This document shows, in pieces, positions 35,122 through 47,367 of a stretch of DNA of 64,000 nucleotides. The notes under the pieces are model-generated. The model searched no databases and had not been told where the DNA came from. It was given only the letters and a program-made list of their open reading frames with translations. The stretch comes from Ceratotherium simum simum (lineage: Eukaryota; Chordata; Mammalia; Perissodactyla; Rhinocerotidae), in assembly GCF_000283155.1 (NCBI RefSeq), contig NW_004454163.1, forward strand, positions 4,239,545 through 4,303,544. Direction: 5' to 3'. Within the stretch, counting starts at the first letter, position 1; every line of letters starts with the position of its first letter. The position numbers and the translations under genes were made by a program.

Positions 35122-37361
35122 GCACAATGCTATGCTCTGCAGGAAACAGAGGAAGTAAACATTGAGATTACCAAAGCAGCGAAGACATTGGTTATATTTC
35201 ATAGTCGTGATGACTGAAAGAATAATCTTTGTCCTGACTCTGTCTACACTTTCTTCTTCCAGGTTCTGTCACTTTTCTGCACTTAGTACTCCTTCCTGTT
35301 TCTCTCTCGCCCCTTTCTTTCCCCTTTTCCTCCTTTTTTCTTTCTCCTGATGCAGCTCTGTCTGACATCCACTCTCATGCTCTTTCTACCTCTTAGCTTC
35401 TTGGGGGAAACAGGATGAGATGTTTTAAGCTTCCCTTGGCAGAAAGAAGCATACTTTCTGATCATCCTTTCCCAATCCTTCACTTAACAGCTTGTTGGGA
35501 GCTTGTTTTAATATTTTCATAACCATTGCCACACAGGTTACATCATCCCATTGCTTTGCCAAGTCGGGATCTGAACAAAGACGTATAAAAAATGGGAATC
35601 ATAAGACCTACCCTGGCAAAACAATTTAGCACCAGACTGCTTTATGTAGTGCGTATCTTACTGCTATACACAAAGGTCTAAATTACGCCATGAGATACTT
35701 ATAGATTAAAAATTGTGCCTTAGAGATCATATGTGCAGAATAAAGTGGAGTAAAGAGTGATTCACTTGAGAGTAGAATTATGCCATTACCAGAAAAATTA
35801 AATTCTAAACCTCGAGATTCAGCTTTCCCTTGTGGGGTTCATCCTGAGTGCACTAGTTTCTCTCTCAGCCGGTTTCTCTTTCCTGTTCCATGTCCTCTGA
35901 GAAATCACTGTCTTCAGGTAGTTTGCTAGCAGAGCTGCTGGCGCGTAAGCAGGAAGTCAAATTCAAGCATAGAAATTGGATTATCAAAGATGGAGCTTGT
36001 GGGTGGTCTCCCAGGTTCTCCTCCAGTGTTCTTTCCAGTACATCACATGGTCTATAATATCCGCTTGGTCTGGAACCTAATCAAAAGCTTTAGGTTTCTC
36101 TGCAGGTGTGAGCTGTGGAGGTTCACACAGGTTCACATGTGAACAGCAATCTTTTGTGTACAAATGCACATATTCCGTTACTTCAGGGTATAGACATTTA
36201 CCTTTCTGATTGACACACACAATATTCTGTTACCAGAGCTCTCTGTACAGGGGCATGATTGAATTAGACACGGCAGGACAGAAGGTCTCAGGTGATCATG
36301 AACATTACTTTCAAAACACGAGCAACCCAGTTACCACTAAACACGGTTGACAGCACTTATTCAACCATTGGGTTAACTCCCCAGATGAGATATTTATATG
36401 TTTTCATTTTTTCAGATTAGTTGTTTCATTAATGAACTGTCTCCATCAGCTTAATATTATCAGGACAACAGAGCCAAGAATTGTCCCAAACAACTTACAT
36501 TTGGGTTTAGAATGTACTAGAAAAGTGTACTTACTTTGTAAAACTCATATAGCGTATTTCCCATTCTAGTTATGCTTTATTTTCACTGAGGGTGAAAATT
36601 AGTTTATATTTCCTGAGCACAGTTACTACCTGAAGTTGGAGGGAGGTGGTCCAGGATTGCCGTGAGTGCAAGGGGAAAATGAGGTGAATAAAAAATTTGC
36701 CTTGGACAGAAATTTCTTCTTTTTGTGTTGGTAGAAAGGGGACTAAGGAGGACTATGAGAACATTGACAACTTATTTTTTTATTACAAAACATAAACTTA
36801 TTTACCTGATTTTTTTATTATATGAACAGCTTATTTTTTGTTACAAAAGTAACATAATTTATAGGTAAAAAAATACAAATAAGCACATCCAAAAATCACC
36901 TCCATTTAAAAATACATTGGGATTAGGTCTGCACTAAAGGATCGGTACCACGTATTAAGAGTATCAGAGGGATTGCTAGTATAGTCATGTCATTTTTATG
37001 GTTCCTTTGGAGAAAGCCAGAGCACTGCTTTAAAAAATGCTGTTGAATTAGACCCGTGTGAGAGATAACTGTAAACTATTAGAAAAAAAAAGAAAAAACA
37101 ACAAAAAAACCCTGTGAAAACCTAGAAATGGAGTGCTCTGATTGTGTCCCAAGTTCTTTAAGCTTTTTTCTCTTTAAAGAACCACATTGGAAGTGGTAGA
37201 GAGCACAATATGGGTTTGTGCAAGCACACGCAGGTCTATCAGTATTTGATACTCAAAGAACAGCCTGTGGCTCTATAGCTGCAGGTTATCAAATAAATGT
37301 ACGTTCATATATTTTAAGTTACAATAAAATCTTTAAGGTACTTTTGTATCTTTCCTTGTTT
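35115..37361. other. No gene; unrecognised sequence
   Basis: Repeat-poor by eye over 2.2 kb. A second pyrimidine-rich stretch lies at about 35290-35350. No exon found. Confidence 0.45.
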
Positions 37362-38731
37362 TAAAACTTTTAATTAATTTTTTTCATTTTGGTAACATTG
37401 GTTTATAACATTATATAAATATCAGGTGTACATCATTATATTTCATTTTCGGTGAAGACTAAATCCTATTCTCCACCCAAAGTCTAATTACCATCCGTCA
37501 CCATACACATGCCCTATTACACCTTACATCCTCCCTCCTCCCCCTCTTCCCCTCTGGTAACGACCAATCTATTCTCTGTGTCTATGAGTTTGTTGTTGTT
37601 GTTGTTGTTTTATCTTCCACACATGTGTAATGTCATACGGTATTTGGTTTTCACTGTCTGACTTGTTTCACTTAGCACAATTCCCTCAAGGTACATCCAT
37701 GTTGCAAATGGCAAGATTTCATCTTTTTTATGGCTGAGTAGTATTCCATTGTGTGTGTGTGTGTGTATATATGTATATATATACACCACATCTTCTTTAT
37801 CCATTCATCTGTTGATGGGCACTTAGGTTGTTTCCAAGTCTTGGCTATTGTGAATAATGCTGCAATGACCATAGGTGTGCATTTATCTTTTAGATTTAGT
37901 GTTTTTACGTTCTTTGGATAGATACCTAGAAATGGTGTAGCTGGATCATATGGTAGTTTTATTCTTAATTTTTGGAGGAATCTCCATACTGTTTTCCATA
38001 GTGTACACCAGTTTACATTCCCACCAGCAGTGTAGGAGGGTTCCCTTTTCTACACATCCTCTTCAACTTGATATTTCATGTCTTTTTTAATAATAGCCAT
38101 TCTGATGGACATGAGGTGATATCTCATTGTAATTTTGATTTGCATTTCCCTAATAATTAGTGATGTTTAACATCTTTTCATGTGCGTGTTGGCCATCTGT
38201 ATACCCTCTTTGGAGAAATATCTGTTCAGATCATCGGCCCATTTTTCAATTGGGTTATTTGTTTTTTTGTGGTTGAGTTTTATGAGTCCTGTATATATTT
38301 TGGATATTGACCCTTTATTGGATATATGATTTGCAAATATCTTCTCGCAATTGTTAGGCTGTTTTTTCATTTTGTTGATGGTTTCCTTAGCTGTGCAGAA
38401 GCTTTCTAGTCTGATGTAGCCCTGTTTCTTTACTTTTTCTTTTGTTTCCCTTGCCTGAGGAGACATAATATTCAAAAAGATACTGCTAAGGGTAATGCCA
38501 AAGAGCATACCGCCTATGTTTTCTTCTAGGAGTTTAATGGTTTCAGGTCTCACATTCAAGTCTTTAATCCATTTTGTGTTAATTTTTCTGTGTGGTGTAA
38601 GATAATGGTCTACTTTCATTTTTTTGCGTGTAGCTGTCCAGTTTTCCCAACACAATTCATTGAAGAGACTTTCTTTTCTCCATTGTACGTTCTCGGCTCC
38701 TTTGTCAAAGATTAGCTGTGCATACATGTGT
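37362..38731 (-). mobile_element. Young-looking L1, 3' segment (twin-primed)
   Basis: Minus-strand element: 3' UTR at about 37385-37930 ('ggtaacattggtttataac', 'atggctgagtagtattcc'), then the ORF2 C-terminal region. A 186-codon frame (38727-38167) is open through the domain after the reverse transcriptase and ends at the conserved MANTHMKRC motif, so decay is limited. The sequence breaks off at about 38731 and flips strand. The frame is a 5'-truncated part of the 1,200-1,300-residue ORF2 protein and cannot be active. Confidence 0.88.
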
Positions 38732-39081
38732 GGGTTAACAACCTATCAAAACTGAATCAAGAAGACATAGAGAATCTGAACAGTCTGATCACTAGTAAGA
38801 AGATTGAAACAGTAATCAAAAATCTCCCAAAAAACAAAAATCCAGGACCAGACGGCTTATCCAGTGAATTCTACCAAACATTCAAAGAAGATTTAATAGC
38901 TATCCTTCTGAAACTCTTCCAAAAAATTGAGGAAGGGGTGCTTCCTAACTCATTCTGTGAGGCCAACATTACTCTGATACCAAAACCAGACAAGGACAAC
39001 ACATACACCCAGACACACAGACACAGACACACACACACACACACACACACATACACACACGCTATCGGCCAATATCACTGT
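38732..39081 (+). mobile_element. Same L1, inverted 5' segment (reverse transcriptase part)
   Basis: Plus-strand text encodes L1 ORF2 sequence: KLNQEDIENLNSLI, NPGPDGLSSEFYQ and LIPKPDKD are the conserved start of the reverse transcriptase domain. A CA microsatellite follows, then YRPISL at about 39062-39080, the next conserved L1 block. It is inverted relative to the 3' segment, the usual twin-priming product. The imperfect TTTTAAAA-type flanks near 37360 and 39083 could be the target duplication. Confidence 0.85.
39001..39062. repeat. (CA)n microsatellite inside the L1 segment
   Basis: Sixty bases of ACACAC and ACAGAC repeats sit between the DKDN and YRPISL codons of ORF2, replacing the short lysine-rich linker usual there. 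Confidence 0.92.
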
Positions 39082-40907
39082 TTTTTAAAAGTTTTTTTAC
39101 TTTAATTGACTTATTTGACAACTTATCTTAATCTTTCTTTCCATCTTTCACTCTACAGAATGATAAAAATCATAGTCTGATCAACGCCAGGCAAACTTCA
39201 TCACTTCTGGTTCTCTTAGACTTCCAGATTTTTAAAAATTAAATGTTTTTTGGTAAAGTAATTGTGGATTTACATGCAGTTGTAAGAAATAATGCAGATA
39301 GATCCCTTTACCCAGTTTCCCACAATGCTAAATCTTACAAAATGATAGTAAAATATCACAATCAGGATACTGACAACGATGTAGTCAAGATACAGCACAT
39401 TTCATCACCACAAGGATCCTTATGGTGTCCTCCTCCCTCCCACCCCCACTTTCTGCTTAATTCCTGACAACCACTAATCTGTTCTCCTTTCTTTAATTTT
39501 GTCATTTTAAGAATATTATATGAGTGGATTCATATAGTATGCAATCTTTTGGAATTGGCTTTTTTCACTCAGCCTAATTCTGTGGAGATTCTTTCAGATT
39601 GTCACTTGTGTCAATAATTACTTCCTTTTCATTGCTGGGCAGTGTTTCACTGTGTGGATACCACGGTTTGTTTAACATCCACCTCCTGAGAGACGTTTTG
39701 GATATTTCTAGTGGTGGGTTACTGTGCATATAGCTACTATAAACATCACGTAGAGGTGTTCGTGTGAACATGAGTTTTCATTTCTCTGGGATAAATACCC
39801 AGGAGTACTCTTCTTGGATTGCATGCTAGTTGCATGTTTCATGTTTTAGAAAGGGCTAAACTGTTTTCGAGAGTGGCTGTTCCGTTTTCCATTCTCACTA
39901 GCAATGTATGAGTATCCACATCCTTGCCAGCATTTGGTGATGCCGCTATTTTTTATTCTCGCTCTTCTGATAGGTGTGTAGTGCTATCGTTGTGGTTTTA
40001 ATTTGCATTTCTTTAATGGTTAATGATGTCGAGCATCTTTTTATGTGCTCGTTTGACATCTGTACGTCTGTTTGTGTCTCTTGTCCATTTTCTAAGCGGG
40101 TTGTTTGTGTTTTGACTGTTGAGTTTTGAGAGTTCTGGATCTATTCTAAATACTAGTCCATTGTCAGATATGTGCTTTGCAAATATTTTCTCCCAAACTA
40201 TAGCTTGTCTTATTCTCTTAACAGGATCTTGCACGAAGCAGAAGTTTTTAATTTTGATGAAGTCCAAATGATCAGTTTTTCTGTTTATGTCTCATGCTTT
40301 TCGTGTCAAATCTATGCACTCTTTACATAATCTCGGGTTATGTAAGTGTAGAAGATTTTCTCCTATTTTTTTCTAAAAGTTCTAGTTTTGTTTTGTATTT
40401 AAGACCATAATCCATTTTGGTTTAATTTTTATAGAAGCTGTAAAACTTAAGTTGAGTTTCTCTCTCTCTCTCTTTTTTCCCCAACGGATGTCCGATTGCT
40501 CCAGCACCATTTGTTGAAAAGATCTTTTTGTCTCTATTGAATTGCTTTTGCCCCTTTGTCAAAAATCAGCTGTACTTATTTGTGTGAGTCTATTTCTGGG
40601 TTCTCTATTCTGTTTCACTCATTTACGTGTCTATTCTTCTGCCAATGCCACACACTTTTCATTCTTGTAGCTATAAAATACATTTTGAAGTAGGGTAGAC
40701 TAATTTCTCCCCAAAATGTAAAAACTCAGTTTTTTCTCTCTTGTGTAGGGAAAAACCCAGTTCCTCCCTACTGTGTGTTTCTTCCCTGAGTCTCCTTTAC
40801 TAGTCACGTAAAACATTTCACTTCTGGTCACTAAATGTGTGGAAGTTTTTTCCCACACCAAGGAATTCTCTGTGACACTAGCAGAGTGTCCTGCAATTTA
40901 ATTCAAT

Positions 40908-40939
40908 TCTGACGCTATCTACCTGGAGATAGCGTCAGA
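40908..40939. repeat. 13-bp perfect hairpin, 6-nt loop
   Basis: TCTGACGCTATCT at 40908-40920, loop ACCTGG, then the exact reverse complement at 40927-40939. Confidence 0.95.
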
Positions 40940-41347
40940 TCCCACAGGTTAAGGGCTCAATCCCACAAGACTGCCCCCCCCACTTTCAGACACCAGTCGC
41001 AAGCCCAGGTTATCAGTTGTGTCTCTGATCAACCGACTATAGATCAGAGATTTCCATGGCCCCCTGCTCCAGTTTGATTAATTTGCTAGATTGGCTCACA
41101 AAACTCAGGGAAACACTTAACATTTCCCAGTTTATTAAAGGATATGATAAAGGATACAGATGAACAGCCAGATGAAGAGATACATAGGACAAGGTATGTG
41201 GGAAGGGGCATGGAGCTTTCATGCCCCTTCCTGGATGCCACTCTCCCAGCACTTTATGTGTTCAAGAACCTGGAAGCTCCCTGAACCCTATACTTTTGGG
41301 ATTTTTAAGGAGGCTTCATCACGTAGGCATGATCAGCCATTAACTCC

Positions 41348-41399
41348 ATTTTCAGCCCCCCTCTCCATTCTCTTGAGAATGGAGAGGGGGGCTGAAAAT
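41348..41399. repeat. 25-bp perfect palindrome, 2-nt spacer
   Basis: The arm at 41348-41372 (ATTTTCAGCCCCCCTC...ATTCTC) is the exact reverse complement of 41375-41399, with only TT between. The arms contain a C6 and a G6 run. Confidence 0.97.
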
Positions 41400-42510
41400 T
41401 CCAAGCTTCTAACCATTACTTGGTCTTTCTGGTGACCAGCCCCCATTCAGGAGCCATCCAGGAGCCCACCCAGAGTCGCTTCATTAGAATAAAAGATGCT
41501 TCCAGTGCTCTTATCACTTAGGAATTTACAAGGGTTTTACAAATATTAGAGCAAGAGATGCTCCTAGTGTTCTTATCACTTAGGAAGTTACAAGGATTTT
41601 AGGAGCTCTGTGCCAGGAATGGGAGGCAGAGACCAAAAAATATATTCTCTATTATCTCACACTCACACTTTATTTTTCTTTTTAAAATAGTTTTAGCTAT
41701 TCTAGTTCTTTTGCCTTTCAAGATAAACTTGAAAATGATCTTGTCCATATCTATAAACAATTTTTCTGGGATTTTGATGGTAATTGCATTAAACTGGTAT
41801 GTCATTTTGGAGGAATTGACATCTTTACTATGCTGAGTCTTTTGATCCATGAACACGATATGTCTTGCCATTTATTTAGATCTTTGATATCTTTTATCAG
41901 TGTTTTGTAGTTTTCAGACTTGTGTATGTTTTTAGATTTACATCTAGTATTTTATCCTTTTTAGTGACTGCAAATGTATTGTATTTTTTTCAGTGTCCAT
42001 GTGCCCATAGAAAAACGATAGACTTTTGTAGATTATCTTGTGTCCTTGTATCTTGTGTACCTTGGAGAATACACTTATTAGTTCCAAAAATTTTTTGGTA
42101 GATTTTTTGGAATTTTATACATAGACAAGCATGTCATGTACCAATCAGAATAGTTTTATTTCTTCCTTTCTGAGCTGTATGCCTTTCCCCCCTCCTCTTG
42201 CCTTACTGCACCAGTTACAACTTTGAGCACTACGTTGAATAAGAGTGGTGAAAGTGGATATCCTTGTGTTATTCTCTGTCTTAGGAAGAAAGAATTCAGT
42301 TTTTCACCATTAAGTACAATGGTAACAGTAGGTTTTTTTGTACTTTGGGGTTTTTTTTTTTGGTAGCTACTCTTTCTTATATTGAAGTTCTACTGTTTCT
42401 ATTTTTCTGAGAGTTTTTATTATTGAGTGTTGAATTTTGTCAGATCCCTTTTCAGTCCCAGCTGATTTGATCATGTGTAGGATTATTGGTTGTTCTTCAT
42501 CCTCTACTAC

Positions 42511-43692
42511 TGAGAGGGAATTCATTCGTTAGGACAATGATGTGTACGGTTACTGCTATCTGCCCTGAAGCCCATACTTCTGTCATAACCTCTGGTCATC
42601 AGTTCTGTGCAGGTCATTCTACATGCTTCTTATGACACTTGTCATTCAGTTCTACCAGTGTGCTTTCAACTACTTTTGTTTTTTAATCTCCCTTGAGTGT
42701 ATAGGAAAATCTAGAGGCTCTCTATACCACCATGAGGCCAGGACTCTGGGTGTTTATTGGGGTAGCATGGTAAGGGTGGAGAAGCTGAAATTATATAGAG
42801 AAGTCTCAATTTCAGGCCCCCTTCTAATATATGTGAAGGCCTATATATCATAGGCCTCACTATACAAAAGTTATAAAGCAACTAGCAAACTCTTAAAAAT
42901 ATGTCCAATCTTCTCACCTTAATCAAATAATTTTATAATGACAAAAAGTGAAAAATATGCATAAAAATATAGTTTGTATATGACTAAAAGTCAGCAAAAT
43001 ATTCAAGATGGCTGAATTTAATTATTATTATGCATATCTGTGCATTTTATTGATGGGTCAATGATATTTAAATAAGTAATAAAATAAAGGCATACAGAAT
43101 TCATAAACTACCGTATTTTTATTTCATAAAACTTATTTTTTGTAAGTTCTTTTCATCAAAATCACTAATTATGTTGTTATTATAAAGGTTTTCATGTAAT
43201 TTGTATTCTATTGATAACAAGGATAAATTATACAACCTTTGTAGATGTGCTTCTTATGTAGTTTTTTATTAATTTCAACTTGGATAAACTTTCCTCTTCT
43301 GAGACAATAATGAATGGAATTATCAATAAAAAATTTAAAGCTATATATATATATAAAACTGCTTCTGGTTTTTGTGGAACCCTAACTGATACACTGAAAA
43401 ATAATAATTTATAATATGCAATATCATTGCAATGTTTAAAGGTGGTATATAAAATTTGTATTTATTTCCTAATTGGGTTGTTTTGCAAAACTTCGAGTTG
43501 GGTGTCAATGCTGTTTTCTCTAAGTAAAAGAAAAAAATACATATATATAAAATCTCAGAGAATTGGCTTTGAGATTGTAGGGGTTGTTCGGCAAGTCTGA
43601 AATCCATATAGCAGGCTGTCAGGAAGAGCAGGTTAGAACTCTCAGGCACTAGCAGAAGATACAGGCCACAGATGGAATTTCTTATTTTTCTT
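42511..43692. other. No gene; AT-rich, LTR-like end
   Basis: About 43340-43392 ends 'gtggaaccctaactgata', like the 3' end of an ERVL-type LTR. Nothing else identified. Confidence 0.4.
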
Positions 43693-43709
43693 CTCCTCCT
43701 TCTTTTCTT

Positions 43710-43952
43710 TTTTTTTTTTTTTCGTGAGGAAGACCCGCCCTGAGCTAACATCTGCCAATCTTCTTCTTTTTGCTGAGGAAAACTGGCCCTGGGCTAACAT
43801 CCATGTCCATCTTCCTCTACTTTATATGGGGCGCCACCACAGTACGGCTTGCCAAGTGGTGCATCGGTGCACACCCGGGATCCGAACCCACGAACCCCAG
43901 GCCGCTGCAGCCGAGCGCGCGCACTTAACCACCTGCACCACCGGGCCGGTCC
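43710..43952 (-). repeat. ERE SINE, minus orientation
   Basis: T run, 'gaggaagacccgccctgag', 'gggatccgaacccacg', 'gcacttaaccacctgc' and 'gggccggtcc'. The 17-bp flank CTCCTCCTTCTTTTCTT is perfect on both sides (43693-43709 and 43953-43969), so the insertion is young. Confidence 0.96.
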
Positions 43953-43969
43953 CTCCTCCTTCTTTTCTT

Positions 43970-46900
43970 ATGGCACTTCAACTGATTGAATTAGGCCCAC
44001 TCAGATATCTAGAATAATCTTTCTCACTTAAAGTAAACTGATTATAGACTTTAATCACATCAACAAGAAACCTTCACAACACATAGATTAGTGTTTGTAA
44101 ACTGGGGCATAACCAAGTAAGTCAATTCCTATAATAAATTGCCTCTTGTATATATATTTATATATATCCTCTTGGTTCCATCTCTCTGGAGAACTCTGAC
44201 TAATGCAGCACTTTTTAGAAAGTATACATGTTGCATTTACTCTTAAAGGTTCTATGGAGATACAAAGAGTGCATTCCATCAAAACAAATTTTGGGAGTAA
44301 ATTCTATTAGTCCCATTCTTCCATTTTCTCTGCTAATCTCTGAGTTCCACAAGGAGACCTTGAGTCTTCTTCACGAAAGCCCAACACAGTCTTGCTGATA
44401 GAGGACAGATTCAAATTTTGATAAACGAAAATGCCAACAATAGTTAACTTTCCTTGATTGCCTAAAATATCCTAGGCAATGTTCTAGGATTTTCACAGGT
44501 AGCTGACCCAGTGTCTTGGTTTACTTGGGACTGTGGGGTTTCTGGGATGGGACACTTCCAGTGGTAAAACTATAAAGATCCCAGGCAAATTGGGATGGTT
44601 GGTCAGCCTATCACATATGTTAACTTCAAGCAATCTGTAGAGAAATTTACAGCCATTAAATGATAAAACATTGGGATTTATTAAAATGTTGCCCTCAAAT
44701 AATAGAGCACTGAAAATAAAAGTTTATTAGCTGTCCTCAGTGCCATTGAATCCCCAGGTCTTCAATAAATTCCTTAAAGGCAGCAAGTTCTTTAAAAGTG
44801 CTTTTTAAGTTACAAAATCTATGTTTCCTCAAAAAGTACAAAAGAGCAGTGTTGCAGAGCACTAAATTTACCTCTGTACTTGAGAATACAGTTATCATTT
44901 GTTGTGGTTTCTCAGGCCGTTACATCCGTTATCTCATTTAATTCTGACAACAACCTTTTGGGGTAGAAATTACCATTCTCTTTTATAGATGAGGAAATTG
45001 AAGCTCAGAAGAGTAAAATAATCTACTTCAAGTCACAGACAAGTGGCAAGGCAATGAACAGTGCAATTGCACTGCCTTTGTCCCCTCCGAGGCTGTATAA
45101 GCTGTCTCTCAAATAATAGAGAGATCTGGTGTGAAGAGGGTGTGTCTAATCTGTACATGCCAGTGGTTCTCCAACCAGAATGCCATCTCTAGGCTTCTCC
45201 AGGTTAAGAGAAGGCACTGCTCTCTGGTCCCTAATGCAACAGGGGCACATATTAGGTTCTCCCAAGGATGCTCTTGCTTTCTGCTCTGGAAACAAGACTG
45301 GGCAGGCGCATCGTTCTATAGCAGGCGACAGCTTGGGGCAGGAGGTGGAGATCTCAGCTTCCACTCAATTAGGTGGCTCCAATTTCCACGAGTGTTTGGG
45401 GAGGAGGTGAAACGCCCAGCACTCTCTACTCTCACAAGTTCCCTTTGAAGATCTCCCTCTAATTAATTTACAGTCTTTGCTTTCAGAAGTGCTTGAAGGT
45501 TATAGTTACTGCCTCCTTCCTAGCAAGTCCTCTGGGGATACGACTCTCACATATAGAAAATGTGGTGTGGCAGCCATGAAAATGTGCCACTCAGATCTCC
45601 TGCTGCAGGGAGCACACTTGACTGAAAGCCCCAGCTGCTATGCTCTGAATCCACCACTGTGTTTGTGCCAAAGCCACGCTGTGCGTGGACTGCTCCCAGC
45701 CAGTGACTGTGGCAGGGGTGCTAAGACAGGCCTGTTCCTACCAGGTGGAGAACTTTTCGGAAGAGCGATTTTGGCCCCAGAACTTCCCACTGGCCTTCTT
45801 CAAGAGAGTTTTACTGTAGGCTGAGAATTTTTCTACCCAACCATCCTTTCTCCTTTACTGGGGTCAGACCTGAGTCGCATTCTCCAGGTTCTTTCTGCAT
45901 CCACTGGTGCCCTCCCCTTTCCCTAATAGGCATTTTCTTCAATATGTCTCTTTCCTGTCTACACCTGTGTTGGTGTTTGCTTCTCAGAGAACCTAAACTA
46001 ATATATATTGACACTTACTGCCCATTGTCTTCAGTTTTGAGAAATTAGTCAAAATTCTAATTTGAGACAATAGGAAAAATTGTATTTAACATCCTGCTAC
46101 ATATGCTATAGGTTCAAATTTGAGAATATTTATTTAATGGCAGATATCTGAAACCAAAACATTTGTGGGGAGGGGGGAATAAACTTGAATCAACAGAACA
46201 TTTGAAGAGAAATCATTTTAGTTTCGATTCCTGGGTAATTTCCCAGGTTTCTAGCTCAGTTTACTTGTATAAATAGAAATCCAACCACAAAGGAAACATG
46301 ACAATAACAGAAGAGGATTGATTTAGGACTGTGAGGCCAGTTATGTGGCTCCTGAATTTATCTTTTTCTCTTACTAACAATGGTCTTGAATACATCTTTA
46401 TCTTTCTTCATTATGCTTCCTTCATCTGAAAAATGTCAAATTATTTCATTATACCCAAGAAGAAGATATTATTACTCCCATTTTGCAGATGATGAAACTA
46501 AGGCTGAGAGAGAAGGATTTAACTTGCCCAAGTTAAACTAGCTAAGAAACAATAGAATGAAGATTTGGATTGAAGGGTCAGTGGCTACAGTCTTTGGTCT
46601 TTTCATCCACTTAAAACTGCATCCGGTAATCTTTAAGGTGTTTCTAACTATTAATTTTATGGATTTATACACTTGAATTAAAAGATAACACTTTGTCTAA
46701 ATCCATCTTTTAACTGTGTGTGGATTTTCTTTTCTTAGTGAAGGAACTGCCTTATTGGACAATTTTAGTTTATTTTTCATTGGCTGCTTTACTGAGCCTC
46801 ATCAAATGTATTTGCTTTGCAGAGCTGCAGTGGATTAATCCTGAATAAGTAATTTGGAAATGTTTTTATTCATTTCTATGGAAACCATCTATTTGGATTT

Positions 46901-47084
46901 TCATATATCAAGATCATAGAGATTTGTCCCAGTCCAATTGCAATCTTAGTTACAGCAGTGTTGGCTGACATATCAAGGGCATAGTTTTGCTCTGATGGCC
47001 CTTCAGAAACCTGTAATTGGTGTGGAACACTGACACTAACAGAATGTGTCTTATGAAGTCCTGCGAGTTAGGCTTCTGCAGATT
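43970..47084. other. No gene; MIR and LTR traces
   Basis: 'ctctggagaactctgacta' at about 44185-44205 and 'cagagaacctaaactaata' at about 45985-46005 are typical LTR 3' ends, so parts of 45.1-46.0 kb may be an old LTR. MIR-like stretches lie at about 44925-45060 and 46470-46580. Several open frames at 45.1-45.8 kb show no protein family signature. Confidence 0.45.
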
Positions 47085-47095
47085 AGTGGAATCTT

Positions 47096-47356
47096 TTTCT
47101 TTTCTTTTTCTTTTTTTTTTTTTGTGAGGAAGATTAGCCCTGAGCTAACATCTGTTGCCAATCCTCCTTTTTTTGCTGAGGAAGATAGGCCCTGGGCTAA
47201 CATCTGTGCCCATCTTCCTCTACTTTATGTGGGATGCTGCCACAGCACGGCTTGACAAGCGGTGCATCAGTGCATGCCCGGGATCCGAACCTGCGAAGCC
47301 CAGGCTGCCGCAGCGGAGCGCACACACTTAACTGATACACCACAGGGCCGGCCCCA
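47096..47356 (-). repeat. ERE SINE, minus orientation
   Basis: T-rich tail, two 'gaggaagat' modules, 'gggatccgaacctgcg' and 'gggccggcccc'. AGTGGAATCTT flanks it exactly (47085-47095 and 47357-47367). Confidence 0.95.
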
Positions 47357-47367
47357 AGTGGAATCTT

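Larger units (their letters stand above)
40717..41661 (-). mobile_element. ERV-type LTR inside the old L1, with hairpins
   Basis: On the minus strand the unit begins TGTGAGATAATAGAG and ends TTTTTACA. 'cagtttattaaaggatatg' (about 41128) gives AATAAA on the minus strand. A 62-bp unit (about 41482-41543) is repeated in tandem at 41544-41605, with five mismatches over the best-matching 45 bp. It also holds two strong inverted repeats (40908-40939 and 41348-41399). I recognise it as an LTR but cannot name the family. No exact flanking duplication. Confidence 0.65.
39225..42510 (-). mobile_element. Old L1 LINE, antisense, split by an LTR
   Basis: The 3' UTR is at 39225-39900 ('ggataaatacccaggagtac'). 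ORF2 follows on the minus strand: decayed frames at 40267-40013 and 41871-41599, then reverse transcriptase region text to about 42510. Two segments, 39225-40716 and 41662-42510, continue across an LTR inserted between them. It is clearly more decayed than the L1 beside it. Confidence 0.8.

Noticed and set aside
38167..39105. Reverse transcriptase and ORF2 frames as a possible host gene
   Set aside because: Sequence, poly(T) end and inversion show a dead, twin-primed L1 fragment.
43341..43751. 136-codon open frame on the minus strand
   Set aside because: Begins in ERE-derived sequence and runs into AT-rich DNA; the lysine/arginine run is translation of the SINE's A tail.
45131..45824. Cluster of overlapping frames on both strands (105 and 115 codons)
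   Set aside because: Frames compete in both strands, the region shows LTR-like traces, and nothing resembles a known protein.
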